Source: Desulfobacterales bacterium (GTDB lineage Bacteria; Desulfobacterota; Desulfobacteria; Desulfobacterales; JAAELO01). From it: a DNA stretch of 64,000 bases. The position numbers were made by a program, and so were the translations under genes. Below the pieces are notes generated by a model. That model was not told the origin of the DNA and made no database searches. It saw nothing but the letters and a program-made list of their open reading frames with translations. The stretch covers positions 25,531 through 89,530 of the forward strand of contig JAAELO010000762.1 of the NCBI GenBank assembly GCA_024226555.1. Reading direction: 5' to 3'. Numbering within the stretch: the stretch's first letter is position 1; each line of letters opens with the position of its first letter. Of this stretch, positions 23,839 through 32,775 are shown in pieces.

Positions 23839-24819
23839 ATGATTGACGGCTCTGCAAGAGGTAATCAAAACCCAGGGGAAGAAGCTCTTTCTTTAAAAGA
23901 TCTTTCAAAAAAATATCCTGCTATTAAAGGATTGCTAAATGATCTTGGTGTGCCTGTTACTAAAAAACAATCCCTCGCATTTCTCTGCGAAGAAGCAGGC
24001 GTAGATCATAGAGATGTGCTTGATATCCTAAACGGAAAGGTAATTTCAGAGGAATTACCTTCTATAGATGTTGAAGATCTGACAATCATCCCTGGAAAAA
24101 ATAAATCTGGAAAATCTGAATTTAAGGATTCAATTACAATCTGTCGGGGTGAAATTATAGCAATTGTTGGGGCAACTGGTTCCGGCAAATCACAGCTCCT
24201 TAGTGATATTGAAGGAATGGTTCAAGGTGATTCCCCATCAGGACGTTCGATAGAATTGAATAAAAACAGTATTGATGATGATCTAAGATTAAACTCTTTT
24301 CTGTTTATCGCTCAAATATCTCAAAATATGAACTACCTTATAGATCTACCTGTCAGCGAATTTCTCGATCTTCATATAGAGAGTCGAATGGTTAAGAATA
24401 GTAAAGGACTTAAGAAAAAAGTAGTCAAAGAGGCTTGCAAACTGTGTGGTGAGGCTTTTGAACTTAATGATAAGATGGTCTCATTATCGGGCGGCCAGGC
24501 AAGAGCGCTTATGATAGCGGATTCAATCTTTATCAGTGATTCACCAATAATACTGGTGGATGAAATTGAAAATGCCGGTATTGATCAGGAAAAAGCGATA
24601 GATCTTCTTTTAGGAAAACAAAACATAACTATAATTGCCACCCACAGTCCGCTTATCGCTCTTTTAGCCCATAAAAGAATTATTTTAAAAAATGGGGGAA
24701 TTGATAAGATTATTACAAAAACTCCCGAAGAGGAAGAAACTCTGAAATCTCTTTCTGAAATGAATATTTTTCAAAATAACCTAAAAGAGAAATTAAGAAG
24801 AGGAGATAATCTAAGATAG
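23839..24819 (+). CDS. ABC-type ATPase with N-terminal DUF1858-like domain, no membrane domain
   Basis: 326 residues. Residues 15-70 look like a DUF1858-type helical domain (LSLKDLSKKYPAIKGLLNDLG), as in the first gene of the trio. An ABC ATPase follows: Walker A GATGSGKS, signature LSGGQ, Walker B IILVDEIE and the H-loop ATHSPLIAL. There is no transmembrane permease in this neighbourhood. A soluble ABC ATPase with a GTPase and a soluble binding-fold protein resembles a cofactor or metal insertion machine more than a transporter. The function is unknown. It converges with the ABC-F gene, with a hairpin in the 45-base gap. Confidence 0.75.
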   Translation: MIDGSARGNQNPGEEALSLKDLSKKYPAIKGLLNDLGVPVTKKQSLAFLCEEAGVDHRDVLDILNGKVISEELPSIDVEDLTIIPGKNKSGKSEFKDSITICRGEIIAIVGATGSGKSQLLSDIEGMVQGDSPSGRSIELNKNSIDDDLRLNSFLFIAQISQNMNYLIDLPVSEFLDLHIESRMVKNSKGLKKKVVKEACKLCGEAFELNDKMVSLSGGQARALMIADSIFISDSPIILVDEIENAGIDQEKAIDLLLGKQNITIIATHSPLIALLAHKRIILKNGGIDKIITKTPEEEETLKSLSEMNIFQNNLKEKLRRGDNLR

Positions 24820-24833
24820 TTGGGTTAAACCTA

Positions 24834-24852
24834 AGGTGCACAAAGTGCACCT
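24834..24852. terminator. Hairpin between convergent genes
   Basis: AGGTGCACAAAGTGCACCT is a perfect 8-bp stem with a 3-base loop centred between the ABC ATPase and ABC-F stop codons. No clear T-run is present, so termination is possible but not certain. Confidence 0.45.
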
Positions 24853-24864
24853 ACGAATCTTTAA

Positions 24865-26382
24865 TCAATTAATTCTACCAGGCTCTAATGTTTTTGAAAC
24901 GCCTATAGATTTTAGAAATTCCCTGTTATGACTAACAACAATAAGAGTTCCTTTCCATGCTTTTAAAGCTTTTCTGAGGGATGTTTCTCCTACAAAATCA
25001 AGGCTAAAGGTTGGTTCATCCAACACTAAAATCTGTATCCCTGGTTTTTGATGAAATAAACATATTAGAGCTGCTCTCACTCTTTCACCCGGGCTTAGTG
25101 AAGAGATTGGCCTTTCTGCTAAAGCAATCGGAAATTTATGCATCAAAAGAACCCTGGTAACCTCATCAGTTTTTTGACTACCTGAGTAGATCATTAGCCG
25201 TGCGAAAAGGCTTTCATCTGTCATCCAGTTTGCTCCTCCCTGGGAGATCCACCCTAAATTTCCATCAATTGAAACCTTTCCACTAAAGGGTTTAGTGTTC
25301 CCCACAATAATATTGAGAAGGGTTGTTTTTCCTACTCCATTTGAGCCTACAATAGCAAATTTCTCATAACCAATTGATAGATCAATATCTTTGAAAAGAT
25401 AACCTTTATCAAATTTTGCTGATATAGATTCCAAAACAACAGGAGTATTATTTCCTAAAACATCTATCTTTATATCCGGAAGCTCAAGAGGAAGATTCAC
25501 AGAAAGAGCTCTTCTGCTAACAAGAGTCCTTTTCCTTTCTGTACTAATTCTATCCTGCTCTATTCTTGCAGCTTTTCCCTGATTAACCTGAGCTTTACCT
25601 CTTTTTGTATTTAGTCTGGATTTAGGTGTACATCTTTCAAGTTCACTTATTCGTCCAAAGTTCTTTTTCCTTCGCCTTCTTCTTGTCACCTTAACTCTGT
25701 GTTCCTCTTTCCTATCAAGCATATTGATCTGTTTTATATATTGTTTTTCAGCGTCCAGTGCCTGATCTTCAAGTAGTAGCGAAAGTTCATTGAAAGAACC
25801 TGAAAAATAACTACAACCTGATTCTGAAATAATAAAAAAATGCTTAAAGTGAGAAAGTAATAGCCGATCATGGGAAACAACAATTAAGCCCTTTTCCCAT
25901 GATAAAATCCAGTCTATCAGCCACTCAACACCTCTTTCATCCAGATCTTCTGTTGGCTCATCGAGAAGCAGCATATCAGGGGATATTAATTTTGCTAAAA
26001 GAAGATGAAGCTTTCTGATTTCACCATAACTAAAGTTATTTGAATGCATTATTTCTGATGGTTCAGGAAAACCTAACTCTTTAAGCTCTTTCTCCAAAGA
26101 TGATATATTTATAGAAGTGATAGCTTTCAAAACTGTTTCAACACTTGAAGGTAGCTGCTGAGAAACCAGACAGGGCTGTTCTCTAAAACGAACTTCACCT
26201 TGATCCGGCTCCTGAATACCAGCCATAACTTTTAAAAGAGTTGATTTTCCAATTCCATTTCTACCGATAACGGCAACCTTCTCACCTTCAAACACCATAT
26301 TAAGATCATTGAATAAAGGCCTTCCCTCAAGAGTGCTGATGTTAACACCCTTTAATTTAAGTGATGTAGAGTGTTTAGTCAT
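24865..26382 (-). CDS. ABC-F family ribosome-associated ATPase
   Basis: 505 residues with two ABC domains and no membrane segments. First: IGRNGIGKSTLLK, signature FSYGEIRKLHLLL, Walker B LLLDEPTEDLDE. Second: VGSNGVGKTTLL, LSPGERVRAAL and LVLDEPTFSLD. The interdomain region (about residues 210-300) is very basic with runs of Arg and Lys (VTRRRRRKKNFG), as in antibiotic-resistance or rescue ABC-F proteins that reach into the ribosome. It overlaps HflX by 8 bases, so the two act together on translation. Antibiotic-target protection is possible but not shown. Confidence 0.88.
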   Translation of the reverse strand: MTKHSTSLKLKGVNISTLEGRPLFNDLNMVFEGEKVAVIGRNGIGKSTLLKVMAGIQEPDQGEVRFREQPCLVSQQLPSSVETVLKAITSINISSLEKELKELGFPEPSEIMHSNNFSYGEIRKLHLLLAKLISPDMLLLDEPTEDLDERGVEWLIDWILSWEKGLIVVSHDRLLLSHFKHFFIISESGCSYFSGSFNELSLLLEDQALDAEKQYIKQINMLDRKEEHRVKVTRRRRRKKNFGRISELERCTPKSRLNTKRGKAQVNQGKAARIEQDRISTERKRTLVSRRALSVNLPLELPDIKIDVLGNNTPVVLESISAKFDKGYLFKDIDLSIGYEKFAIVGSNGVGKTTLLNIIVGNTKPFSGKVSIDGNLGWISQGGANWMTDESLFARLMIYSGSQKTDEVTRVLLMHKFPIALAERPISSLSPGERVRAALICLFHQKPGIQILVLDEPTFSLDFVGETSLRKALKAWKGTLIVVSHNREFLKSIGVSKTLEPGRIN

Positions 26383-27736
26383 TTTGCACCTCCTTTATTC
26401 TTTCACGAATATTTGTGACTATATGTGGCTCACCCTCTAATGAAAACAGCAACCCATCTTCCTTTGCCTCTGTTTCGAGAACACGACATTTCGAATATAT
26501 CAGCTTAAAAACCTCACGGGCTTTGTATGGAACCAATAGCTTACATTTTAAATGTTCTGAGTGAACTTCAGACAGGAGCTTTTCTCTTAGATTCTTTACG
26601 GACACTGAGTCTTCAGAACTCGCTTTTAAAAATTTATGCCCATCACTTAACCTTTCAATATTACTGCCTGGAATATCACTCGTAAGAAGGTCAATTTTGT
26701 TAAAAACATATAAGCAGGGAATCTTATCTGCGCCTATCTTGTTTAATAGTTTTTGAGTTGTCTCTATATGCAACTCTTTCTCACTATCTGAAGCATCAAC
26801 AACCATTACAATTAAGGACGCGTCTTTTATTCCATCCAGAGTTGATTCAAAACTTGATAACAAACTTTCTGGCAACCTTCTTATAAAACCAACTGTATCA
26901 CTTAATAAAACATCTCCTCCGTAGTCAGATAAACATCTGGTTGTCGTATCCAGAGTTTCAAAGGGTTTATCTTTGGCTGAAAGAGCAGCTTTTGTCAGAG
27001 CATTCATAAGTGATGTTTTGCCCGCATTGGTGTACCCAACCAAAGTGATCTGCTTACTTTTCTTTCGACCTGTACGCTGAGTGGAATCCGTTTTTTTGAT
27101 TCTGGAAAGCGCTTTTTTCAGCTCCAATAACCTTCCATCAAGTTTTCTTGCTAACATCGCTGAAGCTGTTTCACCTGGACCTCGTCCTGTTACAACACTT
27201 GATGCCTGTTGATCCATATCAAGACCCAACCCACGAATACGAGGCCTTAAGTACTCAAGATGAGCAATCTCAACCTGAATTTTAGATCGTTTAGTTTTTG
27301 CATGTTTTGAAAATACATTTAATATTATCGCCTCACGATCACATACCGATATTCCGGTAATATCCTCCAGATTTCGCATTTGAGATGGAGAAAGCTCTGC
27401 ATCAATAACTAAAAGATTTGCGCCAGCTTCTATCGCACGATCTGATATCTCCTGTGCTTTTCCCTTTCCAATCAATGTTTTTGGGTTTGGATATAATAGG
27501 TTTACAGTCTCATGGCCAACAATGTGATCTCCCTGGGTTTGAACCAGACTTAATATTTCCGCCAATTGACCGGAGAGGTCTCCTTCTCCCAGAGAAACAA
27601 CATAACAGTTATTATTTTCCGATCTGTTTTCAGTAGTTCTTTTATTATCCCAATTACTAACAAGTTCTTCAAAACGACCCTCATCAGCAACCGGAACTTC
27701 AGGGTGTTCTAAAATAGGTTTTGAATAAAATTTCAT
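26375..27736 (-). CDS. hflX: Ribosome-splitting GTPase HflX
   Basis: 453 residues. HflX N-terminal domain with the TLIGKGKAQEI and DAELSPSQMRNLED motifs, a coiled helical part with SSVVTGRGPGETA, then a G domain: P-loop GYTNAGKTSL, switch DTTTRCLSDYGG, SDTVGFIRRLPESL and the NKID specificity motif. HflX splits stalled 70S ribosomes after heat or antibiotic stress. It is the first gene of a two-gene operon with ABC-F, both ribosome rescue factors. A 6-bp GC hairpin (CAGGGC/GCCCTG, 27757-27774) lies 21 bases upstream of the start and may be a leader element. Confidence 0.92.
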   Translation of the reverse strand: MKFYSKPILEHPEVPVADEGRFEELVSNWDNKRTTENRSENNNCYVVSLGEGDLSGQLAEILSLVQTQGDHIVGHETVNLLYPNPKTLIGKGKAQEISDRAIEAGANLLVIDAELSPSQMRNLEDITGISVCDREAIILNVFSKHAKTKRSKIQVEIAHLEYLRPRIRGLGLDMDQQASSVVTGRGPGETASAMLARKLDGRLLELKKALSRIKKTDSTQRTGRKKSKQITLVGYTNAGKTSLMNALTKAALSAKDKPFETLDTTTRCLSDYGGDVLLSDTVGFIRRLPESLLSSFESTLDGIKDASLIVMVVDASDSEKELHIETTQKLLNKIGADKIPCLYVFNKIDLLTSDIPGSNIERLSDGHKFLKASSEDSVSVKNLREKLLSEVHSEHLKCKLLVPYKAREVFKLIYSKCRVLETEAKEDGLLFSLEGEPHIVTNIRERIKEVQND

Positions 27737-27756
27737 TTATGTACCTCTATATATAA

Positions 27757-27774
27757 CAGGGCTTTTACGCCCTG
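27757..27774 (-). promoter_or_regulatory. GC hairpin in the hflX leader
   Basis: CAGGGCGTAAAAGCCCTG, with 6 bp pairing around a 6-base loop, lies 21 bases upstream of the hflX start codon and just before the AGAGG ribosome site. It is not followed by a T-run. It could slow translation initiation or be part of an attenuator; no upstream peptide was seen. Confidence 0.35.
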
Positions 27775-28057
27775 GTTTTATTTATGCTTGAAAACAAACA
27801 GCTGTAGTGTTTTACTGGATATTAAAACCCAGTAAATTTAAAATAGATGTATCTATACGTAGAAAACTGAATTTAAATACAGCTCACTTCATAAACTTAG
27901 ATACTCAATTTGTAAAAAAAATGTGGTACTGGCTGAATCAGTCAGAAACCAAAGTGTGGATTATGTGAAGTAATTAATTAACATGTTCTTATCTTATTCC
28001 TTTTTAAAGTAGGAATACTTAATAACCTATTTTCACCAACAATACAAGTTTTTTTAT

Positions 28058-28212
28058 GGCGTCGTAAAATTCCTTCATATGCTGCTAAAAAGAAAAAGCA
28101 AAGCATTTTTCTTTCGATGTAGCTGCCCGATCAGACGTTCGAAGTATTAAAACCATACATCTTCACGCCTGACCGAACGCTAACGCCTTGCATATAAAGT
28201 TTTTTACTTAGC
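28058..28212 (+). repeat. Family A palindromic repeat, copy 3 with an insertion
   Basis: Starts GGCGTCGTAAAATTCCTTC and ends GTTTTTTACTTAGC, with the GACGTTCGAAGTA core. It is about 30 bases longer than other copies. The rest of the 27775-28371 gap has an 8-bp hairpin (TTTACTGG arms, 27811-27836) and no gene. Unlike the other copies it does not follow a gene on its own strand. Confidence 0.7.
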
Positions 28213-28371
28213 CAGGATAATAAAGATATGATTAAAGACAATTGTTGATTATCTACAATTTAATGTGTTTTCTATTGCCTTGTTAGATACTATGAAATAA
28301 AACTCAACATTTTTCAAAAAATGCAAAAATAAATTTTATGTTAGATCTAACCAGCAAGCCCGCTGCACTTA

Positions 28372-28746
28372 CTATTCAGGTGTTTTACTAAAGCAAAGGT
28401 ATGTATACATTAATCCTGTTATAATACAAACACTGAATATTGCCGGATCAATGCCCCAAAAGTAGATATCTTCCACAGCTCTTTGGAGATAAAAAAAAGC
28501 AATAAAACCTGTTAAAAGTCTACCCAAACCAGATTTAAGCAATTTTATATTATAAAAAAAAGAAAGATAAACGAATAAAATAAGAAGTACTGAACAATGT
28601 AAATTTAAACAGTACATAATCGAACGATTATCTTCAGAAAGACATTTTAAAGTTTCAGACCAATTTTGGATTTTAAAAAACATCAAATGGAGAAAAACAA
28701 GTAGTAAATTTATTACCCCACCAATATAGAAAAAAAATTTTTTCAT
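28372..28746 (-). CDS. Small membrane protein, hypothetical
   Basis: 124 residues from the ATG at 28746, which has an AAGGTAGG site; seven extra residues in the track start are not needed. Four hydrophobic segments are spread over the protein (INLLLVFLHLMFF, VLLILFVYLSFFY, FIAFFYLQR, IFSVCIITGLMYTYLCF). Short loops carry two Cys. I do not recognise a family. It stands alone between a family A copy and a solute-binding gene. Confidence 0.5.
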   Translation of the reverse strand: MKKFFFYIGGVINLLLVFLHLMFFKIQNWSETLKCLSEDNRSIMYCLNLHCSVLLILFVYLSFFYNIKLLKSGLGRLLTGFIAFFYLQRAVEDIYFWGIDPAIFSVCIITGLMYTYLCFSKTPE

Positions 28747-28964
28747 ATTACCTACCTTTATGTGCAACTACTATATTTTACAAACTCAATTATAAGTCAT
28801 AATATATAGTTTTTTTACATAAGGCAACAAAATTACATTTTAAGCTCTTTAGGTAAAAAACCTTGGATTTAGTTTGCAGGTTAACAATGAAGATTTTGTT
28901 GATTCAAAACAAGCTGATTAGACATTCCTTAAGACAACACTTTTTAAATAGCTCACTTTAGCTC

Positions 28965-29723
28965 TTACTTTGAATAGCGGTCGATAATATCCTGATATTT
29001 TCCTTCTTTTTTGAGCTCATCGAAAGCTGCTTGAAATCTTAGAATTAGTTTGTCAGGTGCCTGTTTATGAAATGCAAAATAGAAATCATCTGTTGGACCT
29101 AAATGGTATATTATTTCAAAATTTTGGGGATTTAATCCACTCTTTTTGATGATCCATATGCCAACAGCTTCACCATAAGCCCACATATCGACTCTGCCAA
29201 TATTTAATTTTTTTGCATTTTGCTCTGGATAAGCCACTCTGTATAAATTTCTCTCGGGAATTCCTTTTTCAATCAAATATTGTTCAGAGATATCATCTCT
29301 AACCACCCCAATTTGATATCTCTTTAAATCTTTAATTGAATTAATTCTTATATTTTTGCTTTTTAGTGCAAATAATACAATTGGATTGGGAGAATAAGGG
29401 CCCACCCATTTAAATAATTTTTCTCTTTTCCTGGATCTTGTCATTGCAAAAAGACAAGTATTTGGTGTTGTCTGAACATAATAATATCCACGAGCCCAAG
29501 GATATAATTTAATATCACTTCGCAACAACTTTGATTTGAGTTTTTGTAACATTAATACCATTAAATCAACGGAAATACCTTTTAATTTTCCATCTTCTTT
29601 AAAATTATAAGGGGGATAATCTTCAGTTATATATTTTATATCATCTATATTTTGGGCTAAAGTGATTGAATGGAAAATCAAAAAGGAAACTATCAAAGCC
29701 AAAATTTGTTTTATTTTCATCAT
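28965..29723 (-). CDS. Type-3 solute-binding protein (amino acid-type, SBP_bac_3)
   Basis: 252 residues with an N-terminal signal peptide (LALIVSFLIFHSITLAQ). The mature part shows the amino-acid-binding fold: YITEDYPPYNFKEDGKLKGISVDLM, ARGYYYVQTTPNTCLFAMTRS, then a later FYFAFHKQAPDKLILRFQAAF. No permease gene is adjacent, so it may be an orphan periplasmic binder, similar to those found with sensor kinases, or an amino-acid scavenging protein. It has its own region of about 200 bases upstream. The ligand is unknown. Confidence 0.75.
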   Translation of the reverse strand: MMKIKQILALIVSFLIFHSITLAQNIDDIKYITEDYPPYNFKEDGKLKGISVDLMVLMLQKLKSKLLRSDIKLYPWARGYYYVQTTPNTCLFAMTRSRKREKLFKWVGPYSPNPIVLFALKSKNIRINSIKDLKRYQIGVVRDDISEQYLIEKGIPERNLYRVAYPEQNAKKLNIGRVDMWAYGEAVGIWIIKKSGLNPQNFEIIYHLGPTDDFYFAFHKQAPDKLILRFQAAFDELKKEGKYQDIIDRYSK

Positions 29724-29832
29724 AGTTTCCTAAAAGTTGAAGTTAAATCATTAAAAAATAAGTATAGTTATATTATACAGAAGTTATAAGAAATTTAGAA
29801 TAAAATTATTCAAATGTCCCTGTTACAATAAC

Positions 29833-30288
29833 TTAAGGAACCACTTCAAAACCCTTTATGAGTGATATTGCTCCTGGAATCTGGTCAGCACTTATATTTC
29901 CAATGGCTGTAAAAGAAAGCCAGGAACCAAATACTCCTCCCATAAAAACAATTCCTATAAGCGATAAAGAGATCCCTGTAATAGAAAACCATGGCTTTTT
30001 CTCAAACAACAGATAACCAAGGTATGCAATAGCCGGGATTCCAAAAGGTATCGCTAAATAAATAATGAGATGGGGTATAATAAAATCCATATTGGAGTTT
30101 GAGCTGAATAGCTCCATAAACCGCTCTGGAGATAGTGGTATATATATCCATTTTAGCCTTATTAAATCGACCATAGAATACTCACCCATGTGATGTATTA
30201 CAAATGAAACAATGAGTACCGCCGGAAATATAACTGAAGACAACACCCCTATCCTGTATAACATTTCAATTGCTTTTTGATTATTCAT
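29833..30288 (-). CDS. Small membrane protein, probably truncated
   Basis: 151 residues with four to five hydrophobic segments (VLSSVIFPAVLIVSFVI, FIIPHLIIYLAIPFGIPAIAYLGYLLF, ISLSLIGIVFMGGVFGSWLSF). The end is abrupt at GFEVVP, and the final GGTTCCTTAA resembles the arm of family B repeats, so a longer ancestor may have been cut by an insertion; this is inference from the terminus only. No family confidently assigned. Upstream is a Crp/Fnr regulator on the same strand that may control it. Confidence 0.5.
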   Translation of the reverse strand: MNNQKAIEMLYRIGVLSSVIFPAVLIVSFVIHHMGEYSMVDLIRLKWIYIPLSPERFMELFSSNSNMDFIIPHLIIYLAIPFGIPAIAYLGYLLFEKKPWFSITGISLSLIGIVFMGGVFGSWLSFTAIGNISADQIPGAISLIKGFEVVP

Positions 30289-30314
30289 AAGTCCCTCCTG
30301 TTGGTTTTATTGAA

Positions 30315-30361
30315 GGGAACCTATAGTAACTGTTCTTTTGGCGAAATAATTGGAGGTTCCC
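30315..30361. repeat. Family B inverted repeat, short copy
   Basis: 47 bases from GGGAACCTATAGTAAC to ATTGGAGGTTCCC, with arms GGGAACCT and AGGTTCCC and the TCTTTTGGCG inner segment seen in other copies. It is between the Crp/Fnr gene and the membrane protein gene. Confidence 0.6.
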
Positions 30362-30444
30362 TAAAACTGTTTAAAGATCTAAGGTGATTTGGCCTTTTCT
30401 TCAAATTAACAGGATGGGGTACTATTTCATTAACATATGTTAAT

Positions 30445-31032
30445 TCACTTTTTTTTTCTTATTCTACTAAGACTTACAGGCGAAATGCCCAGGTAAGAAG
30501 CAATATGAAAATGTTTAACTCTATCAACCATTCCGGGATAATCTTTTAAAAAGTGTCTATATCTCGTTTCCGCATCATCAAACAGGAATTGATATTCTCT
30601 TTTTTCTTTTTTGATATATTGTCGTTCTATTAGTTTTCTGGCAATTTTATTCAAGCTTAAGTTATCTTCAATCAGATTATTAAATTTTTTGAAACTTGAG
30701 ATAAGAGTTTCGGAGTTTTCCAGAGCTTCAATATAAAACTTTGATTCCTCTCCTGTAAGAATAGCTGAATAGGAAATCAGTAAATCATTTTCAAGAGCAA
30801 AATACTTTGTATATTCCTTTCCATCATTATCGATATAAAAGTAACGAAATATTCCAGAAGAAACTATTCCAAACTGATCAGGATCTTCTCCAGCATTTAT
30901 AAAGAATTCATTTTTCTTTACTGTGGACGGGTAAAAAATATTATCAATCACAGATAAATCGGATGAAGAAATATTCGAAATACTTTGAAAAAAGGATGTG
31001 ATTTTTTTAATTTTTCCTTCGGCTGAGATCAT
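30445..31032 (-). CDS. Crp/Fnr-family transcriptional regulator
   Basis: 195 residues: N-terminal cyclic-nucleotide-binding-like beta barrel (FFINAGEDPDQFGIVSSGIFRYFYIDNDG), a helix, and a C-terminal winged helix at HFHIASYLGISPVSLSRIRKK. No Fnr-type Cys cluster is present at the N-terminus, so sensing is more likely via a small ligand, redox or haem than an Fe-S cluster. Targets are unknown; the gene 156 bases downstream on the same strand, a membrane protein, is a candidate. Not in an obvious operon with its upstream neighbour because a family B copy separates them. Confidence 0.8.
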   Translation of the reverse strand: MISAEGKIKKITSFFQSISNISSSDLSVIDNIFYPSTVKKNEFFINAGEDPDQFGIVSSGIFRYFYIDNDGKEYTKYFALENDLLISYSAILTGEESKFYIEALENSETLISSFKKFNNLIEDNLSLNKIARKLIERQYIKKEKREYQFLFDDAETRYRHFLKDYPGMVDRVKHFHIASYLGISPVSLSRIRKKK

Positions 31033-31110
31033 AACAATCCTTACTGTAGTTGGTAAAAGTAGCTGTTTTTTTAAACTCAGCCTTTATTAGTAATTTTTAT
31101 TGCTCATCCA

Positions 31111-31180
31111 ACCCTCTAAAACCTGTCTTTTGACCGAACTACTGCGTTTTCAATAAAAATACTAGTTTATAGAGGTTCCC
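31111..31180. repeat. Family B element overlapping a gene's 3' end
   Basis: CCCTCTAAAACC and TTATAGAGGTTCCC form its ends; the inside CTTTTGACCGAACTACTGCG matches the copy at 57.1 kb. The last 19 bases are coding: GTSIN and the TAG of the upstream-reading gene are supplied by the arm. Confidence 0.65.
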
Positions 31181-32772
31181 TTTATTAACTTTTTTATATT
31201 TTTTCTTATATCTTCTTCTGGTTCTTCATCAATAATACTTTCTAAAAAGGATTCTGTTTCAGAAGGCCAATTATCTTTTCCCCATTCATATAAAGCCTGA
31301 AGGGACATATTTCTGTTTCGAACAACCGGGCTTTTAAATCCAGTTTTAATAAATTCAAAACCTTTACCGGGAAATTCTCTTAGTTCCTGAAGAATACAAT
31401 CCAAACATGAGTGTAGATTAAACTCATCCCCAAAACCCATATCATCGGAAGGCCCTGTTGATAGTTCAGAAAGTGGTAAAACTTCTTTTGCAAAACTTAG
31501 AACTTCATCTATTTTACTATGATCAGCTTCAACCATAATATCATACCAACTACCCTGATCATGTGGCATTTTATTCAATTTTTTCCAGTAAACCCCCCAA
31601 ACGTTAATATTCAGCAGTTTGGCAGCCCTTGTAATTTCCCAAAACAGAAGGTTCTCTTTATAATTTAATGAACCAAGGCTGGTTGAAACTATCAGTTTCC
31701 ACCTCGGATTTTCAATTATTCTCTTTAAAGACGCTTCCATATCATTTCGTTCATAACGGTCCCACCCATTAATCTTAGCTCTGTCTTTCCAGCTATCTTC
31801 TTCCTGTATAAATTCCAGAATATCATGTGAATTTAAAAAATGTTGAATTGATGTTGCATGAGATTCAAGATGCTCTATGTAATGAAAAATCAAATCTGCT
31901 GCATGTTCATAATCATCGATATCTTCAGCAGGGCCTCCTGCAATTAACGCCCTGATAATCTCACCTGCTGATTCAATCATATTCAGGCTGATAACTGGCT
32001 TTGAAAGTACAAGGTGAAGATCTCCCGCAACAGCGCAGGAATACGCAAGATACTCGTACATTATTGAATTTTTATAGCCTTCAGTAATAAACCAGCTCTT
32101 AATTTCAGAACTCTTAGTATCTAAAAGTCGCTCTACTAAGTGTATTCGTCCCCAGCCATCAACTTTTTTTGCTATATCCCAAAGAATAGTTTCTGGTTCT
32201 GCAAGGGTATTGGAAAGAGCTGTGGCTGAAAAAAGCGTAAACTCTTCATGTTTACTTAATATAATAAGATCCTCAAGGCTGAATACGTCTGACAGAAGTC
32301 CCATTAGTGAAATTCCAAACTTTAAAGGCCCTCTGTCAGGGCTCTTTAGTATGAGCCATCTTGCAAAATCATACAGATAAGGTTGTTGTTCAGGATTCTT
32401 CTCTATTATCAATTCAAGTGATGAATCAAGAAAATCGAGCAGAGAATCCTCTTTTAACAAATTATACAGATCAATTTTTTTTGATTTTTCTCCGGTTTTG
32501 GCTATTTCAACAATTAACTTAGCTACTTTTTCAGCTTCTTCTGTATTGCTTCCTGAACTATGGCGACCAAGTGCTCCATCCAAACCACCAGCAACCCACC
32601 TTAAATCTCCAGGCTTGAAAAAACGCTCATCATCAGGAAGCTTCTCTCCTGCAGGTTTTAACTTTCCTTTTGAATCGAGGTTCTTTTTGATGTGTGAATA
32701 GATTGATGGATAATATCTCCAGGGGATTTCCCTTTTCTCATCTTTTCTATTGAAGAGTGATATTACATTCAT
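31162..32772 (-). CDS. Large alpha-helical hypothetical protein (HEAT-like)
   Basis: 536 residues with no signal or membrane segment and a long series of helices suggestive of HEAT-type repeats (SETESFLESIIDEEPEEDI near the end). Conserved-looking N-terminal part: DDERFFKPGDLRWVAGGLDGA. I recall similar proteins only as unannotated, sometimes misnamed, so no function is assigned. It follows the B-box-like membrane gene by 3 bases, so the two are co-transcribed. The final GTSIN and stop are encoded by a family B arm. Confidence 0.6.
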   Translation of the reverse strand: MNVISLFNRKDEKREIPWRYYPSIYSHIKKNLDSKGKLKPAGEKLPDDERFFKPGDLRWVAGGLDGALGRHSSGSNTEEAEKVAKLIVEIAKTGEKSKKIDLYNLLKEDSLLDFLDSSLELIIEKNPEQQPYLYDFARWLILKSPDRGPLKFGISLMGLLSDVFSLEDLIILSKHEEFTLFSATALSNTLAEPETILWDIAKKVDGWGRIHLVERLLDTKSSEIKSWFITEGYKNSIMYEYLAYSCAVAGDLHLVLSKPVISLNMIESAGEIIRALIAGGPAEDIDDYEHAADLIFHYIEHLESHATSIQHFLNSHDILEFIQEEDSWKDRAKINGWDRYERNDMEASLKRIIENPRWKLIVSTSLGSLNYKENLLFWEITRAAKLLNINVWGVYWKKLNKMPHDQGSWYDIMVEADHSKIDEVLSFAKEVLPLSELSTGPSDDMGFGDEFNLHSCLDCILQELREFPGKGFEFIKTGFKSPVVRNRNMSLQALYEWGKDNWPSETESFLESIIDEEPEEDIRKNIKKLIKGTSIN

Positions 32773-32775
32773 ATT

